This document shows positions 24,815 through 32,893 of a DNA stretch of 36,896 nucleotides, piece after piece. The notes under the pieces were generated by a model that saw only the letters and a program-made list of their open reading frames with translations, was not told the origin of the DNA and did not search any database. Source of the DNA: Nitrosospira multiformis (GTDB taxonomy: Bacteria > Pseudomonadota > Gammaproteobacteria > Burkholderiales > Nitrosomonadaceae). The stretch covers positions 1 to 36,896 of the forward strand of contig JAFKJB010000026.1 in assembly GCA_017306155.1 (NCBI GenBank), read 5' to 3'. The position numbers were made by a program, and so were the translations under genes. Numbering within the stretch: position 1 is the stretch's first letter; every line of letters begins with the position of its first letter.

Positions 24815-27529
24815 ATGGCCCAGCCGCTAACTTCTGAATGGACTTCGTTTACCCTGGACAATATGGGGAGGTACCTCTGCAATACCTTGCAGGAAGCATT
24901 TGACAGCACCACACAAACCATTGCCGGCCGCCAACGCGGCTTCGACGTAATCGTTGTCGGCGGGGGAACCTTCGGGGCTGCCATCGCGGAACATCTCTTC
25001 GTAACCGACGCCGGAGGAGACGGTACACGTAGCCGTCGAATCCTCGTGCTGGAAGCTGGACCCTTCGTGCTGCCCGAGCACATGCAGAACATGCCGTTTA
25101 TGGGAGGTGCGCCGGACCTGCGCGTCCCATGGGTAAATCACCCCGCACTCAACTACAGCGGACTGATTTTCGCCATTGGCGGGCGTTCACTGACCTGGGG
25201 CGGCTGGTCGCCTGAATTGCTGGACCTGGAGTGGGCCGCCTGGCCCCAAACAACACGCGATGACCTGCGCACCCGATATTTCGAGCAGTCAAGCGATCAG
25301 ATCGGGGTAACGGCAACGAACGACTTCATTTTCGGCCCGCTTCACACCGCGTTACGCAAGCAACTTCATACTGGCCTCAAAGCGCCCGGTAACGAAACCG
25401 GTTTTTCCTTCGCCGATCTGCCTGATCATCCCGGTGTGCGTTATCATGATTCCACGCTTGGTCCCCTCAACGTCGCACTATTGCGCCAATGGCTGAACCT
25501 TCCTGCCGGAAACAGGGCATCAAAAGCGGAATTGCTTGAGCTGCTCAAACTCGAAGCACCGCTCGCAGTCCAGTCCAGGACTGAATCAGGATTATTTCCA
25601 ACGAACAAATTCAGTGCTGTGCCCGGTCTCATTCGCGCCGCCCGGATCGCAAACCGCGAGGCTGATGGCACGGGTACCATAGCGGACGCGCGCAAGAGAC
25701 TCATGATCGTTCCGGACTGCCATGTACAGGAACTTATCACCGAGACCCAAGCGGACAACTGGGTGCGTGTCACCGGGGTACGCGTCTGGCAAAACGGGGT
25801 GTCCGTGGATATTCCGCTTGCACCGCCGCGGGATGGCGGGCAAAGCGCGGCTATCATTGCGCTCGGGACGGTCGAGACGACACGTGTGGCCCTCACCACA
25901 TTCTGGCAATCGCTCGCCGGACGTGCCGCACAGCGCATGGGTTCAAATCTCATCGCCCATTTGCGCTCGAACCTGACCATTCGTGTGCCGAGGAAAGCCA
26001 TTGAAGCAAACCTGCCCCCCGAACCGTTCAATAACCTCCAATGTTCCGCGCTGTTCGTGAAAGGCAAGGCAGCCAACGGAAATACCTTTCATTTTCAGAT
26101 CACAGCTTCAGGTCTAAGCGAACTTGGTACCGACGCCGAGGCAGAGCTTTTCAAGAAAATTCCAACCCTTGAACATCTGCAGGGCATGCTTCGTGCCAAC
26201 GATAAAACCGTCGTGATCACGATTCGCGGCATCGGGGAGATGAAACCGCGCAACCCGGACAGCTTTGTTGAATTGTCCACGTTCGAGACCGAATTCGGGC
26301 GGCCAAAGGCAGTTGTCCATCTTGGAAACGCAAAAGCAGCACCAGAAGTCTTTCCAGGCAGTAACGAAACAAACATCGACCGGGCCACGTGGGATGAAAT
26401 GGATTCCGTGTCTGACAGGATCGCGCTGATCTTCGCAGGAAATGAGCCATTCGAGATTCTCCCCACCCAATCGAGCGCCATTCCGGTACCGGCGGGAAGC
26501 AGAACACGACGCCTCGCGTTACTGCGCGCATTCAGGAACCGCCGTGACGACCTGGGCACGACGCACCACGACACCGGCACGATGCGCATGGGCGAGGATA
26601 TCGCCGATTCTGTTACCAACGACTTCGGACGCATCCACGATACCACCAACTGCTATATCGCCAGCCCCGCGCTCTTTCCAACGATGGGTTCTCCTAACCC
26701 GATGCTCACTGGTATCGCCCTGTGCCGCCGCACGGCCGACCTGCTCAACAGCAGGGTGCTGCCCGGCTTGGACCCAGTCGTCAGTCCCCAGCCCGAAACG
26801 GGTTTTCGCTCATTATTCGACGGTACGGATAAGACCTTCAAGGACTGGTATCTTGCCGGCCCCGGGGGTGGAGGCATGCTTCATTTGAACGGCGAAATGG
26901 TAAGTTACGGAGATGGCGGGCTGAGACTTTTTTATTACGCCAGGGAAGCCTTCAGCGATTTTACATTGCGCCTCCAGTTCCGCATCTTCGACACTGCGAA
27001 CCATAACAGCGGCGTCTTCGTTCGCTTCCCGCGTCCGACACTTGAGCTTGCCGATGCGCTCAAAACCCGTATCCCGAACGAGCCGTTCTTCGATGCAGGC
27101 AACGCAGCCTGGAGGCCGGTCGTAGCTGGCTTCGAAGTTCAGATCGACGACAATGCGCGCGGCGACTCGGGTAAGGACTTCTATGGAATCCGGCCTGAGC
27201 CGGATGGCCTGTTCAAAAACCGGACCGGTGCCCTATACAAGATTCAAGCCGGCGATCGCGTCTGGCACCTGAACTTCAACGAGCCTGCCCTACAGAATTA
27301 CACTCCGGGGCCCGCGCTTGTTCCTGGTGTCTGGTTCGAATACGAAATCGAGGTGCAGGGCAATAGCTACACGGTTTTTCTGACCAATATCGATACCGGC
27401 GTACGACAGCAGACCACTTCATTTGACAATACCGATGGAGAGCGTGGTCGAGCTCCGGGTTTCATCGGGATACAGGTATATCCCGGCAGTACCCTGGCCT
27501 GGCGGCATATACGCATCAAAACGCCCTGA
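24815..27529 (+). CDS. GMC oxidoreductase fused to DUF1080 (3-keto-glycoside hydrolase-type) domain
   Basis: This is a 904-residue two-domain protein. Residues about 40–645 form a GMC-type flavin oxidoreductase: the FAD fold FDVIVVGGGTFGAAIAEHLF begins at residue 43, IGGRSLTWGGWSPE follows, and the C-terminal half has HHDTGTMRMG (about 581–590) and SPALFPTMGSPNPMLT. Residues about 660–904 form a DUF1080/PF06439 beta-jelly-roll (opening FRSLFDGTDKTFKDWYL, with NHNSGVFVRFPRP and GFEVQIDDNA, ending WRHIRIK). DUF1080 enzymes include hydrolases acting on 3-keto-glycosides, and such substrates arise from flavin-dependent oxidation at C3, so the fusion may perform both steps. No signal peptide is seen. 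A DUF1259 gene follows 61 bases downstream. The catalytic coupling is inference. Confidence 0.82.
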   Translation: MAQPLTSEWTSFTLDNMGRYLCNTLQEAFDSTTQTIAGRQRGFDVIVVGGGTFGAAIAEHLFVTDAGGDGTRSRRILVLEAGPFVLPEHMQNMPFMGGAPDLRVPWVNHPALNYSGLIFAIGGRSLTWGGWSPELLDLEWAAWPQTTRDDLRTRYFEQSSDQIGVTATNDFIFGPLHTALRKQLHTGLKAPGNETGFSFADLPDHPGVRYHDSTLGPLNVALLRQWLNLPAGNRASKAELLELLKLEAPLAVQSRTESGLFPTNKFSAVPGLIRAARIANREADGTGTIADARKRLMIVPDCHVQELITETQADNWVRVTGVRVWQNGVSVDIPLAPPRDGGQSAAIIALGTVETTRVALTTFWQSLAGRAAQRMGSNLIAHLRSNLTIRVPRKAIEANLPPEPFNNLQCSALFVKGKAANGNTFHFQITASGLSELGTDAEAELFKKIPTLEHLQGMLRANDKTVVITIRGIGEMKPRNPDSFVELSTFETEFGRPKAVVHLGNAKAAPEVFPGSNETNIDRATWDEMDSVSDRIALIFAGNEPFEILPTQSSAIPVPAGSRTRRLALLRAFRNRRDDLGTTHHDTGTMRMGEDIADSVTNDFGRIHDTTNCYIASPALFPTMGSPNPMLTGIALCRRTADLLNSRVLPGLDPVVSPQPETGFRSLFDGTDKTFKDWYLAGPGGGGMLHLNGEMVSYGDGGLRLFYYAREAFSDFTLRLQFRIFDTANHNSGVFVRFPRPTLELADALKTRIPNEPFFDAGNAAWRPVVAGFEVQIDDNARGDSGKDFYGIRPEPDGLFKNRTGALYKIQAGDRVWHLNFNEPALQNYTPGPALVPGVWFEYEIEVQGNSYTVFLTNIDTGVRQQTTSFDNTDGERGRAPGFIGIQVYPGSTLAWRHIRIKTP

Positions 27530-27590
27530 AAGCACCATGAAAGGTTCCAAGTGGCCTTGATTGGGCAGAATCAACACAGGAGGAGTCACG

Positions 27591-28512
27591 ATGTCTTATC
27601 CAGGTCTTCTTAGACATTGCCTTATTGCTGCTTCATTGGCGCTCGTCGCCGCGGTCGCTCATGCCGCAGATACTCGAGCCACCCTGGATACAGCCGAGAT
27701 CGAGCGGTTGACAGGGCTCAAGGGAACGTACTCCAAGGAAGAAAACGTTTTCAAAGTGTCCAAACCACGCACTGACGTAAAGATACAGGTAGATAAATGG
27801 CCAATGCCGCCTTTCATGGGCCTGGGCTCATGGGCTGCCTTTGCTCCTGCACAGGACGGCCAGGTTGTAATGATGGGCGATACCGTGCTGTTCGAGGACG
27901 AGGTCAACCCGGCCATAAGCGCGGCTTTCGAAGCGGGACTGGAAGTGACTTGCCTTGCACAATCATTTTTTCTTTGATGAACCCAAAGTGTATTTCATGC
28001 ACATCGGTGGCAGGGGAAGCGCTGCCGAACTTTCGGCCGGGGTAAAGAAGATTTATGACAAAGTCGCTGTAATCCGCGCTGCCCAGCCTGTACCCTCTTC
28101 GCGGTTTCCCAAGACAATCCCCCAGGAGAACAAGATTTCCCCTCAACCTCTGGAACAAATCCTGAGCATGAAAGGGACTTCGAAAGACGGCATGTTTAAA
28201 GTTGTCATCGGTCGCCCCGCCACCATTCATGGGGTATCAGTGGGAAAAGAAATGGGTATAAACACATGGGCGGCGTTTGCGGGCAGCGATAGCGAAGCGG
28301 TCGTGGATGGGGATTTCGTCATGCTTGCCGATGAAATGCAGACTGTCTTGAGAACAATGCGAGAAGGCGACATAAATATTGTGGCGATCCATCAACACAT
28401 GACGCATGACCAGCCACATCACTTATTCATGCACTACTGGGGCAAAGGCAATGCAGCCGATCTGGCAAAAACCATCAGGAAAGCTCTGGATGCACAGGCG
28501 CGTCACAAATAA
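27591..28512 (+). pseudogene. Tandem DUF1259 (LppY/LpqO-like) protein, frameshifted
   Basis: The gene starts at the ATG at 27591 after a strong AGGAGG and encodes a signal peptide (ending AAVAHA) and two tandem DUF1259 units. Unit one runs into a frameshift at about 27950: the frame closes at 27977, while the rest of the protein (LHNHFFFDEPKVYFMHIGG onward) continues in the +1 frame to 28512. One extra T in ACTTGCC explains the change; removing it restores ...LEVTALHNHFF.... Unit two (from about 28155) repeats the pattern with VAIHQHMTHDQPHHLFMHYW. The His-rich HNHFFF and HQHMT blocks suggest metal binding. The function of DUF1259 is unknown. It may be a real pseudogene or a sequencing error. 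Confidence 0.78.
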
Positions 28513-28527
28513 CCGGCAAAAGGCAAT

Positions 28528-30477
28528 CTACGCGTCACTTTGTTTGCCCGTGCGGGTTTTAGTCACTTTGAAATGATCCGGCAACCACTTTACGCCGGAT
28601 AGTACCTGTTCTGCTTGCCGCACCAAGTCGCCTTTCTTGAGCCCATTCAGGCTCCGTGCATGTTGGGGCGAAACCGCTTGCGCCACAATCGTAAGGAGCC
28701 GGTCTTTGCTGACGTGGGACAAATAGCTCTCCCCCGTCGCTTCCCACCAGTCGGCCATGTTCAGATTCAATGCGGTCATGAGCGCAGTGATTTCCTGCGA
28801 CGGTGTGCTTTCTTGCTCCGACACCGTATTGACCGAAACCGCCGTGCAGAAAGCCAGCAGATCCAGTAGGTCTTGCTGCGACTGCTCCAATAGCCACTCG
28901 AACAGAGTCTTGCCGCTCCGCGCTGCCGCATCGATACGCTTCTGCCATTGTCGGCGCTTTTTTGCAAGTGCGGTCGCTGCCTTGCTCTGTTCGATACCCT
29001 CCGCGTCCGGCTTGAGACGGGTTTCCTCGATGCTGATCTGCAGAATAGGATTTGACGTGGAGCCATTTGGGAAAATCTGTACCGCCATCCGGTGCACGAG
29101 GGCGGCGAGCGCAACTTCCGGCCGATCCGTCATGGCCGCCTGCACGGCGGCCGTGCGATGCCCAGTCAGCATGCGGGTCAGCTTTTCCGAATGGACCGGC
29201 TTCTCGCCACTGGCTCCTTCGATCCCTGGGACTTCCCGCTCCCCTGACTCTCCTGGTTCCCTTGATTCCTTTGATTCCTTCGGCTGCTTCCTCATGTCCT
29301 CCTTGCGGATGAGGCCCCGCTCAATGCGGAGCTTGCCTTCGTGGTCGATAGTAGCAATAGCCCCTGCAATTGCAAGATCATCCGGATAAATTTCTTCCAG
29401 CGATTCGGTAAGCCTCGTCAGTTCATCCCGGATGCGACCCGCTTTTTTCTTTTTCTCTGTCGCTTCGTAGGGTTCCCCTGTCCTGCCCCGCTTCTCATCG
29501 GAGGCATCGTATCCGGCTTCGATGGCTTCCAGTTCTGCTTCCAGCGCATCCATCCTGGCCTGCTCCTCCGCAGTCGGCTCACGCCTGACTATCCGCATCT
29601 GCGAGAATTCGGCCCTGTCGGAATAGTCGAAGGTGGTGCGAACCTGCACCCACGCATATCCTTTCTCCTTGAGCTGCTCGACCGCCTGATTGAGTTTTTC
29701 CAAGGCAAGCGATTCGAGCAATTCGGCATCCTGCATATAACCATCGTCCTCCTCCCCGAAAAGATCACGCCGTATCACGCCCCCTGCAGCCTCGTATTCC
29801 TCTACTCCAATGAATCTGGCAAGTGGGCTCGTCCGTATGTTGATCTCGGTTTCGGTGATGAGCCGCCGGAAAGTCGGCCCGTTGCGCTGGTATTCCGGCG
29901 TGTTGTGCCAGAGCCGCTCCTGCAATTCGTGATCATCGGTGAGCGCCAATGCCGTTATCTGCTCGAAGCTCATCTTGTCTTCGGCATACAGTGCGAAAAT
30001 CCTGGGGGAGACCTTGGTCAGTTTCAGGTAACGCCTGACGGTCAGCGGAGAGACGCCAAAGCGGGGGGCAATCTCATCCAGCGCAAATCCCGCATCTATC
30101 AGGGCGCGGTAGGCCATGACGAGATCGGCAGGATGCATGTGCTCCCGCCCACTGTTCTCGGACAGGCTTATTTCCAGCGCCTCTTTGTGCTCGACCACGC
30201 GGCAATCCACCTCATGGTCTTTCGACAGCCGTCCATCGGCTACCAGCAGGTTCAAGGCGGCCAGCCTGCGGCCGCCGGCAATCACTTCATACTTGCCACT
30301 TTTCCTGCCCTTTTTCTGCTGCACGGTAACGACCAGGTTATGGATCAATCCCTGCGAAGCGATCAGGGCGGCCAATTCTTCGATGCCGGTCCCCTGCTTT
30401 TTGCGAACGTTCAGGGGCGAGATGACGAGTTTTTTTATCGGAATGCGGATAAGAGTGGTTTCGATGGTTTCCATCAT
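28528..30477 (-). CDS. ParB-like partition protein, PRTRC-system type
   Basis: This 649-residue protein belongs to the ParB/RepB/Spo0J family. The N-terminal ParB nuclease-like domain carries VISPLNVRKK and the arginine-rich patch GGRRLAAL, followed by ENSGREHMHPADL and a helix-turn-helix (IAPRFGVSPLTVRRYLKL) for parS-like site binding. Its size, about twice chromosomal ParB, and its long C-terminal region match the ParB-type protein of PRTRC plasmid/ICE modules. A low-complexity stretch (KESKESREPGESGE) lies near residue 415. The start at 30477 (tandem ATGs) follows AGGAG; a longer frame to 30537 lacks this. No ParA, PRTRC A–F or replication gene is in the window, so it is an orphan. It is divergent from the mqsRA remnant. 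Confidence 0.82.
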   Translation of the reverse strand: MMETIETTLIRIPIKKLVISPLNVRKKQGTGIEELAALIASQGLIHNLVVTVQQKKGRKSGKYEVIAGGRRLAALNLLVADGRLSKDHEVDCRVVEHKEALEISLSENSGREHMHPADLVMAYRALIDAGFALDEIAPRFGVSPLTVRRYLKLTKVSPRIFALYAEDKMSFEQITALALTDDHELQERLWHNTPEYQRNGPTFRRLITETEINIRTSPLARFIGVEEYEAAGGVIRRDLFGEEDDGYMQDAELLESLALEKLNQAVEQLKEKGYAWVQVRTTFDYSDRAEFSQMRIVRREPTAEEQARMDALEAELEAIEAGYDASDEKRGRTGEPYEATEKKKKAGRIRDELTRLTESLEEIYPDDLAIAGAIATIDHEGKLRIERGLIRKEDMRKQPKESKESREPGESGEREVPGIEGASGEKPVHSEKLTRMLTGHRTAAVQAAMTDRPEVALAALVHRMAVQIFPNGSTSNPILQISIEETRLKPDAEGIEQSKAATALAKKRRQWQKRIDAAARSGKTLFEWLLEQSQQDLLDLLAFCTAVSVNTVSEQESTPSQEITALMTALNLNMADWWEATGESYLSHVSKDRLLTIVAQAVSPQHARSLNGLKKGDLVRQAEQVLSGVKWLPDHFKVTKTRTGKQSDA

Positions 30478-30552
30478 GGTTCTCCTAGAATGCTTAAATA
30501 AAACGGAAAGGAAAAGCCGGGGTATCAGTGTTATCAAGCACCCGCTAAAAAG

Positions 30553-30583
30553 TTGACAATAATAACCTACTAGGTAGTATATT
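30553..30583 (+). promoter_or_regulatory. mqsRA promoter with MqsA-type palindromic operator
   Basis: A TTGACA (30553–30558) is followed by −10 candidates TAGTAT (30575–30580, spacer 16) or TATATT (30578–30583, spacer 19). Between them sits the palindrome ACCT-ACT-AGGT (30565–30575), which has the ACCT(N)AGGT form of the E. coli MqsA operator. Bound antitoxin would cover the promoter. Confidence 0.65.
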
Positions 30584-30587
30584 GCTC

Positions 30588-30806
30588 ATGGAAAAGAGCA
30601 AATCCCATTATGAACTGGACAGAGTCAAAGGCCTGATACGTGCTGGCCACCTGAAAAGTGCCGATTTCTATAAAAGCATGACAAGCAATCAGAATCACAA
30701 GGAATGGCAAGACGTATATCACGGCTAGGCCCCGGAAGGCAGAACAGTTTATTTGAAGTTCATCGTTATCGACAATGTGTTGATACTTTCTTTCAAGGAG
30801 AAATGA
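30588..30806 (+). pseudogene. mqsR: Decayed mqsR toxin (internal deletion and amber codon)
   Basis: MqsR is an mRNA interferase that cuts at GCU/GCA and is neutralised by MqsA. The remnant starts with MEKSKSHYELDRVKGLIRAG, then jumps straight to SADFYKSMTSNQNHKEWQDVY, so about 26 residues of the ~98-residue toxin core are missing in frame. Codon 47 is a TAG (30726–30728), after which the frame continues to read GRTVYLKFIVIDNVLILSFK and ends with TGA at 30806. Both the deletion and the stop should abolish toxicity. The antitoxin starts two bases later and its ribosome binding site (AAGGAG) lies inside the toxin's last codons. Confidence 0.85.
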
Positions 30807-30807
30807 A

Positions 30808-31284
30808 ATGAAATGTGTATTGTGCGGGAAGGGTGAGGCGGCGCTCGATACGCGCGATGTGCCCTTCACTTATAAAGGCCAGAAAACGTTCATCAAAAAT
30901 ATACGGGGAGAATACTGCAGCCACTGCGGGGAGGGCTATTATGGGCCGGAGCACGATGGGAACAGGCTCATGGCCGGACACCGCGAGTTCAGGGAAAAAG
31001 TCGACGCGATGCTGGCCGAACAGGCCACGTTCGTGGAGCAGGTGCGGAAGAAACTTGGACTCGATCAGCGCGAGGCAGGGGAGATTTTTGGTGGCGGCGT
31101 TAACGCCTTTTCCCGCTACGAGACTGCAAAAGTCAGAACGCCGGTCTCTGTCATGCAACTACTCACGCTGCTCGACCGGCACCCAGAGCTCATCGACGAG
31201 ATCAAGGAAAGACGCTATCGGATTGGGGGCATTCATGAGTTCCGTAAGGAATCATCAGCACAACGCGATGAGTTTGCGATGTAG
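30808..31284 (+). CDS. mqsA: MqsA-type antitoxin and transcriptional repressor
   Basis: This 158-residue protein is an intact MqsA. The N-terminal zinc domain has two CxxC pairs (KCVLCGKGE and EYCSHCGEG) and would bind MqsR; the C-terminal Xre-type helix-turn-helix contains REAGEIFGGGVNAFSRYE, nearly identical to the DNA-binding region of E. coli MqsA. The protein is about 27 residues longer than E. coli MqsA (131), with a polar tail. Because the toxin gene upstream is dead, the protein now acts at most as a repressor at the palindrome at 30565–30575 or at other genomic sites. AAGGAG precedes the ATG by seven bases. Confidence 0.9.
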   Translation: MKCVLCGKGEAALDTRDVPFTYKGQKTFIKNIRGEYCSHCGEGYYGPEHDGNRLMAGHREFREKVDAMLAEQATFVEQVRKKLGLDQREAGEIFGGGVNAFSRYETAKVRTPVSVMQLLTLLDRHPELIDEIKERRYRIGGIHEFRKESSAQRDEFAM

Positions 31285-31324
31285 ATTAATGTGTGATGAG
31301 CACAACCTCGGCTGACCGAAAGAA

Positions 31325-31470
31325 TTATCGCATTTTTTCAAGCAAGCACTCATAAGGCGTTTTTCCAACCAAGCTTCCGTGAGGTCTTGATAGTTATAAA
31401 AGGCCTCCCATTCGGCTAACTTGGCATTCAAGTCAACATCATCCTTATAAGTTAACAGCTGGTAGTCGGT
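31325..31470 (-). pseudogene. C-terminal fragment of an IS3/IS481-type transposase, frameshifted
   Basis: The minus strand reads YQLLTYKDDVDLNAKLAEWE and FYNY in one frame, and after a shift near 31385 continues as RPHGSLVGKTPYECLLEKMR to a TAA at 31325. Joined, this is the last ~50 residues of a DDE integrase-like transposase (the 'RPHGSL.GKTPYE' ending is typical). Catalytic residues upstream are absent, so it is inactive debris. Confidence 0.72.
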
Positions 31471-31931
31471 GGATGAGGCCACCGACGAATCCTGCAAGAG
31501 CGACAACCATCACTAGAAATCCCCAGCCCGGTGCCCTGGCTGGTATGGACAAAGTCTCCTGCACGTCTGACCTCCAACGGGATGGGGACAAGCGTCTCAG
31601 GATCGCCTGCCTCATTATTTCCAATCAGCAGGATGTTGTACTTCGCCAGTGGTTCCAGATTTACGGCGAGGGCAATATTCCCCGATTCTTCCTGTGCAGG
31701 AACCGATAATACCTCGCACTCTTCACCTCCTTCCACTTTTAACAGCCGTACTGCAATCGAGTATTCCCGGATCTCTGGCGCGAACAAATCCATTACGATG
31801 TTCAGGGGACCGGCAGGCAGGAGGGAGCAGAACGGCGGATAGGAAGGATGATTCCCATCCGCACCACATAAGCATTGAAGCCCCACGGGGAACACGCCTC
31901 TTTCCGGTGTGCCGATGGCCGCGCTTTGCAT
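31452..31931 (-). CDS. Unidentified open frame, possibly a gene fragment
   Basis: This 159-residue frame has a central part with protein-like composition (LNIVMDLFAPEIREYSIAVR, ALAVNLEPLAKYNILLIG, DPETLVPIPLEV) that suggests beta-strands of an Ig- or cupredoxin-like fold. Its start and end look unnatural (Cys/Gly/Arg-rich), and its end overlaps the transposase fragment, so it is probably a truncated or decayed gene. I cannot name a family. Confidence 0.3.
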   Translation of the reverse strand: MQSAAIGTPERGVFPVGLQCLCGADGNHPSYPPFCSLLPAGPLNIVMDLFAPEIREYSIAVRLLKVEGGEECEVLSVPAQEESGNIALAVNLEPLAKYNILLIGNNEAGDPETLVPIPLEVRRAGDFVHTSQGTGLGISSDGCRSCRIRRWPHPPTTSC

Positions 31932-32180
31932 GTGGCAAGGCTACACATTCGGAGCCAGAACTGATCGCTATCTCCAAATGCCATCTTCACCTTCTTTCAG
32001 GCATGATCCATTAGCATCCAGTCCGAATGCACACTCTATTATTTTACCAGCAAGAATTCTTTCATAATTTTCCCTTTCTCTTTCATTAATCGGCACCGAA
32101 GGACGACCACACGCTTCATAAAATAACTCCCTATAAACTTTATAATAACCTTACCGTGGGTATGATTAATTCCCAGACTA

Positions 32181-32258
32181 GAATCATCCACTGCTTTTCA
32201 TATAGAATAAAGACCATTTTTTGGATAACATTGATCCTTTATTGGAGCAATCGGTATG
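32181..32258 (+). repeat. LysR-promoter repeat, copy 1
   Basis: A 53-base core (32181–32233) matches copy 3 at 51 of 53 positions and copy 2 at 49 of 53. Exactly 75 bases after the core start there is an ATG (32256), as in the other copies, but here it is followed by CGA TGA, so no LysR protein is encoded. The AT-rich centre (ATATAGAATAAAG) may hold a −10 element. Confidence 0.85.
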
Positions 32259-32399
32259 CGATGAAATGAACTTCGAGCAAATTCCGCGTTAGCGTTGACG
32301 GAGGATCATGTATTGCAGGAGCAGCTCTGAACAGCACTTGCGCTGGCTTCCGACAATCTCAAGGTGGAAAAGCGGCAGGAAGAATAGTAAGGCTTCGAT

Positions 32400-32428
32400 G
32401 CTACAGGCCCTCTGTGGGGGCCTGTAGC
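32400..32428. repeat. Perfect 11-bp inverted repeat
   Basis: GCTACAGGCCC and GGGCCTGTAGC pair perfectly around a seven-base loop (TCTGTGG). The stem is very stable, but on the plus strand it is followed by an A-run, and on the minus strand the T-run precedes it, so it is not a standard intrinsic terminator. Confidence 0.8.
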
Positions 32429-32502
32429 AAAAAGGAAGAGATTTTCCCGCGCGGAAAATGGGCTAAAGCCCAACCAGGGACACAGGCAGGATCAAAAAAA
32501 AT

Positions 32503-32588
32503 ACCGCGCCTTTCCCTGTAAAAAGCGCGGTTAATCTCGCTCCCTGAAAGCGCCTGAGTACGTTACTACCAGTAGTGTGACTCAGGCG
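32503..32588. repeat. Two further stem-loops next to the IS5 remnant
   Basis: A CCGCGC/GCGCGG pair spans 32503–32530. Immediately after, CGCCTGAGT (32551–32559) pairs with ACTCAGGCG (32580–32588), and inside it ACTAC pairs with GTAGT around CA, so a 14-bp interrupted hairpin is possible. No coding sequence is recognised here. Confidence 0.65.
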
Positions 32589-32632
32589 ATTATTAATCTA
32601 TGTCTTTGGCATTACCAGGGTCTGTTGACGTT

Positions 32633-32893
32633 TCACACTGATAGCCAGAGGATCATACAGGCCATGGCTACTACACTTTCGTAATTTCTCTTCAGCTTGT
32701 CGAATCGTGATGCTACCGCCCGATAATGCTTCAAGCGGGCAAAGGTGTTTTCCACCAAATGCCGATAACGATACAATCCTCTATCCAGATCCGCATTGCC
32801 TTTGACTGAATTACACTTCCGGGGAATGACTGGCTTTGCTCCTTGCGACTTGATGGTTTCACGGATTCGCGCGCTGTCATAACCCTTGTTCAT
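32633..32893 (-). pseudogene. C-terminal fragment of an IS5-family transposase
   Basis: The 86-residue frame (GYDSARIRETIKSQGAKPVI, LYRYRHLVENTFARLKHYRA and a terminal MACMILWLSV) is the last third of an IS5-type DDE transposase, including the catalytic glutamate region (YRxRHLVENxF). The first two DDE aspartates and the left half are missing. A likely IS terminus (GGGTCTGTTGACGTTTC) lies at 32618–32634, at the end of the transposase frame. The upstream half has been replaced by the sulfotransferase gene, whose stop overlaps this ATG. Confidence 0.82.

Noticed and set aside
29341-30501. Open frame of 386 codons on the plus strand opposite parB
   Set aside because: It lies wholly antisense to the well-supported ParB gene, has no family resemblance and is explained by the codon usage of the other strand.
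32400-32428. Strong hairpin considered as intrinsic terminator
   Set aside because: A T-run does not follow the stem on either strand and there is no gene ending just before it.
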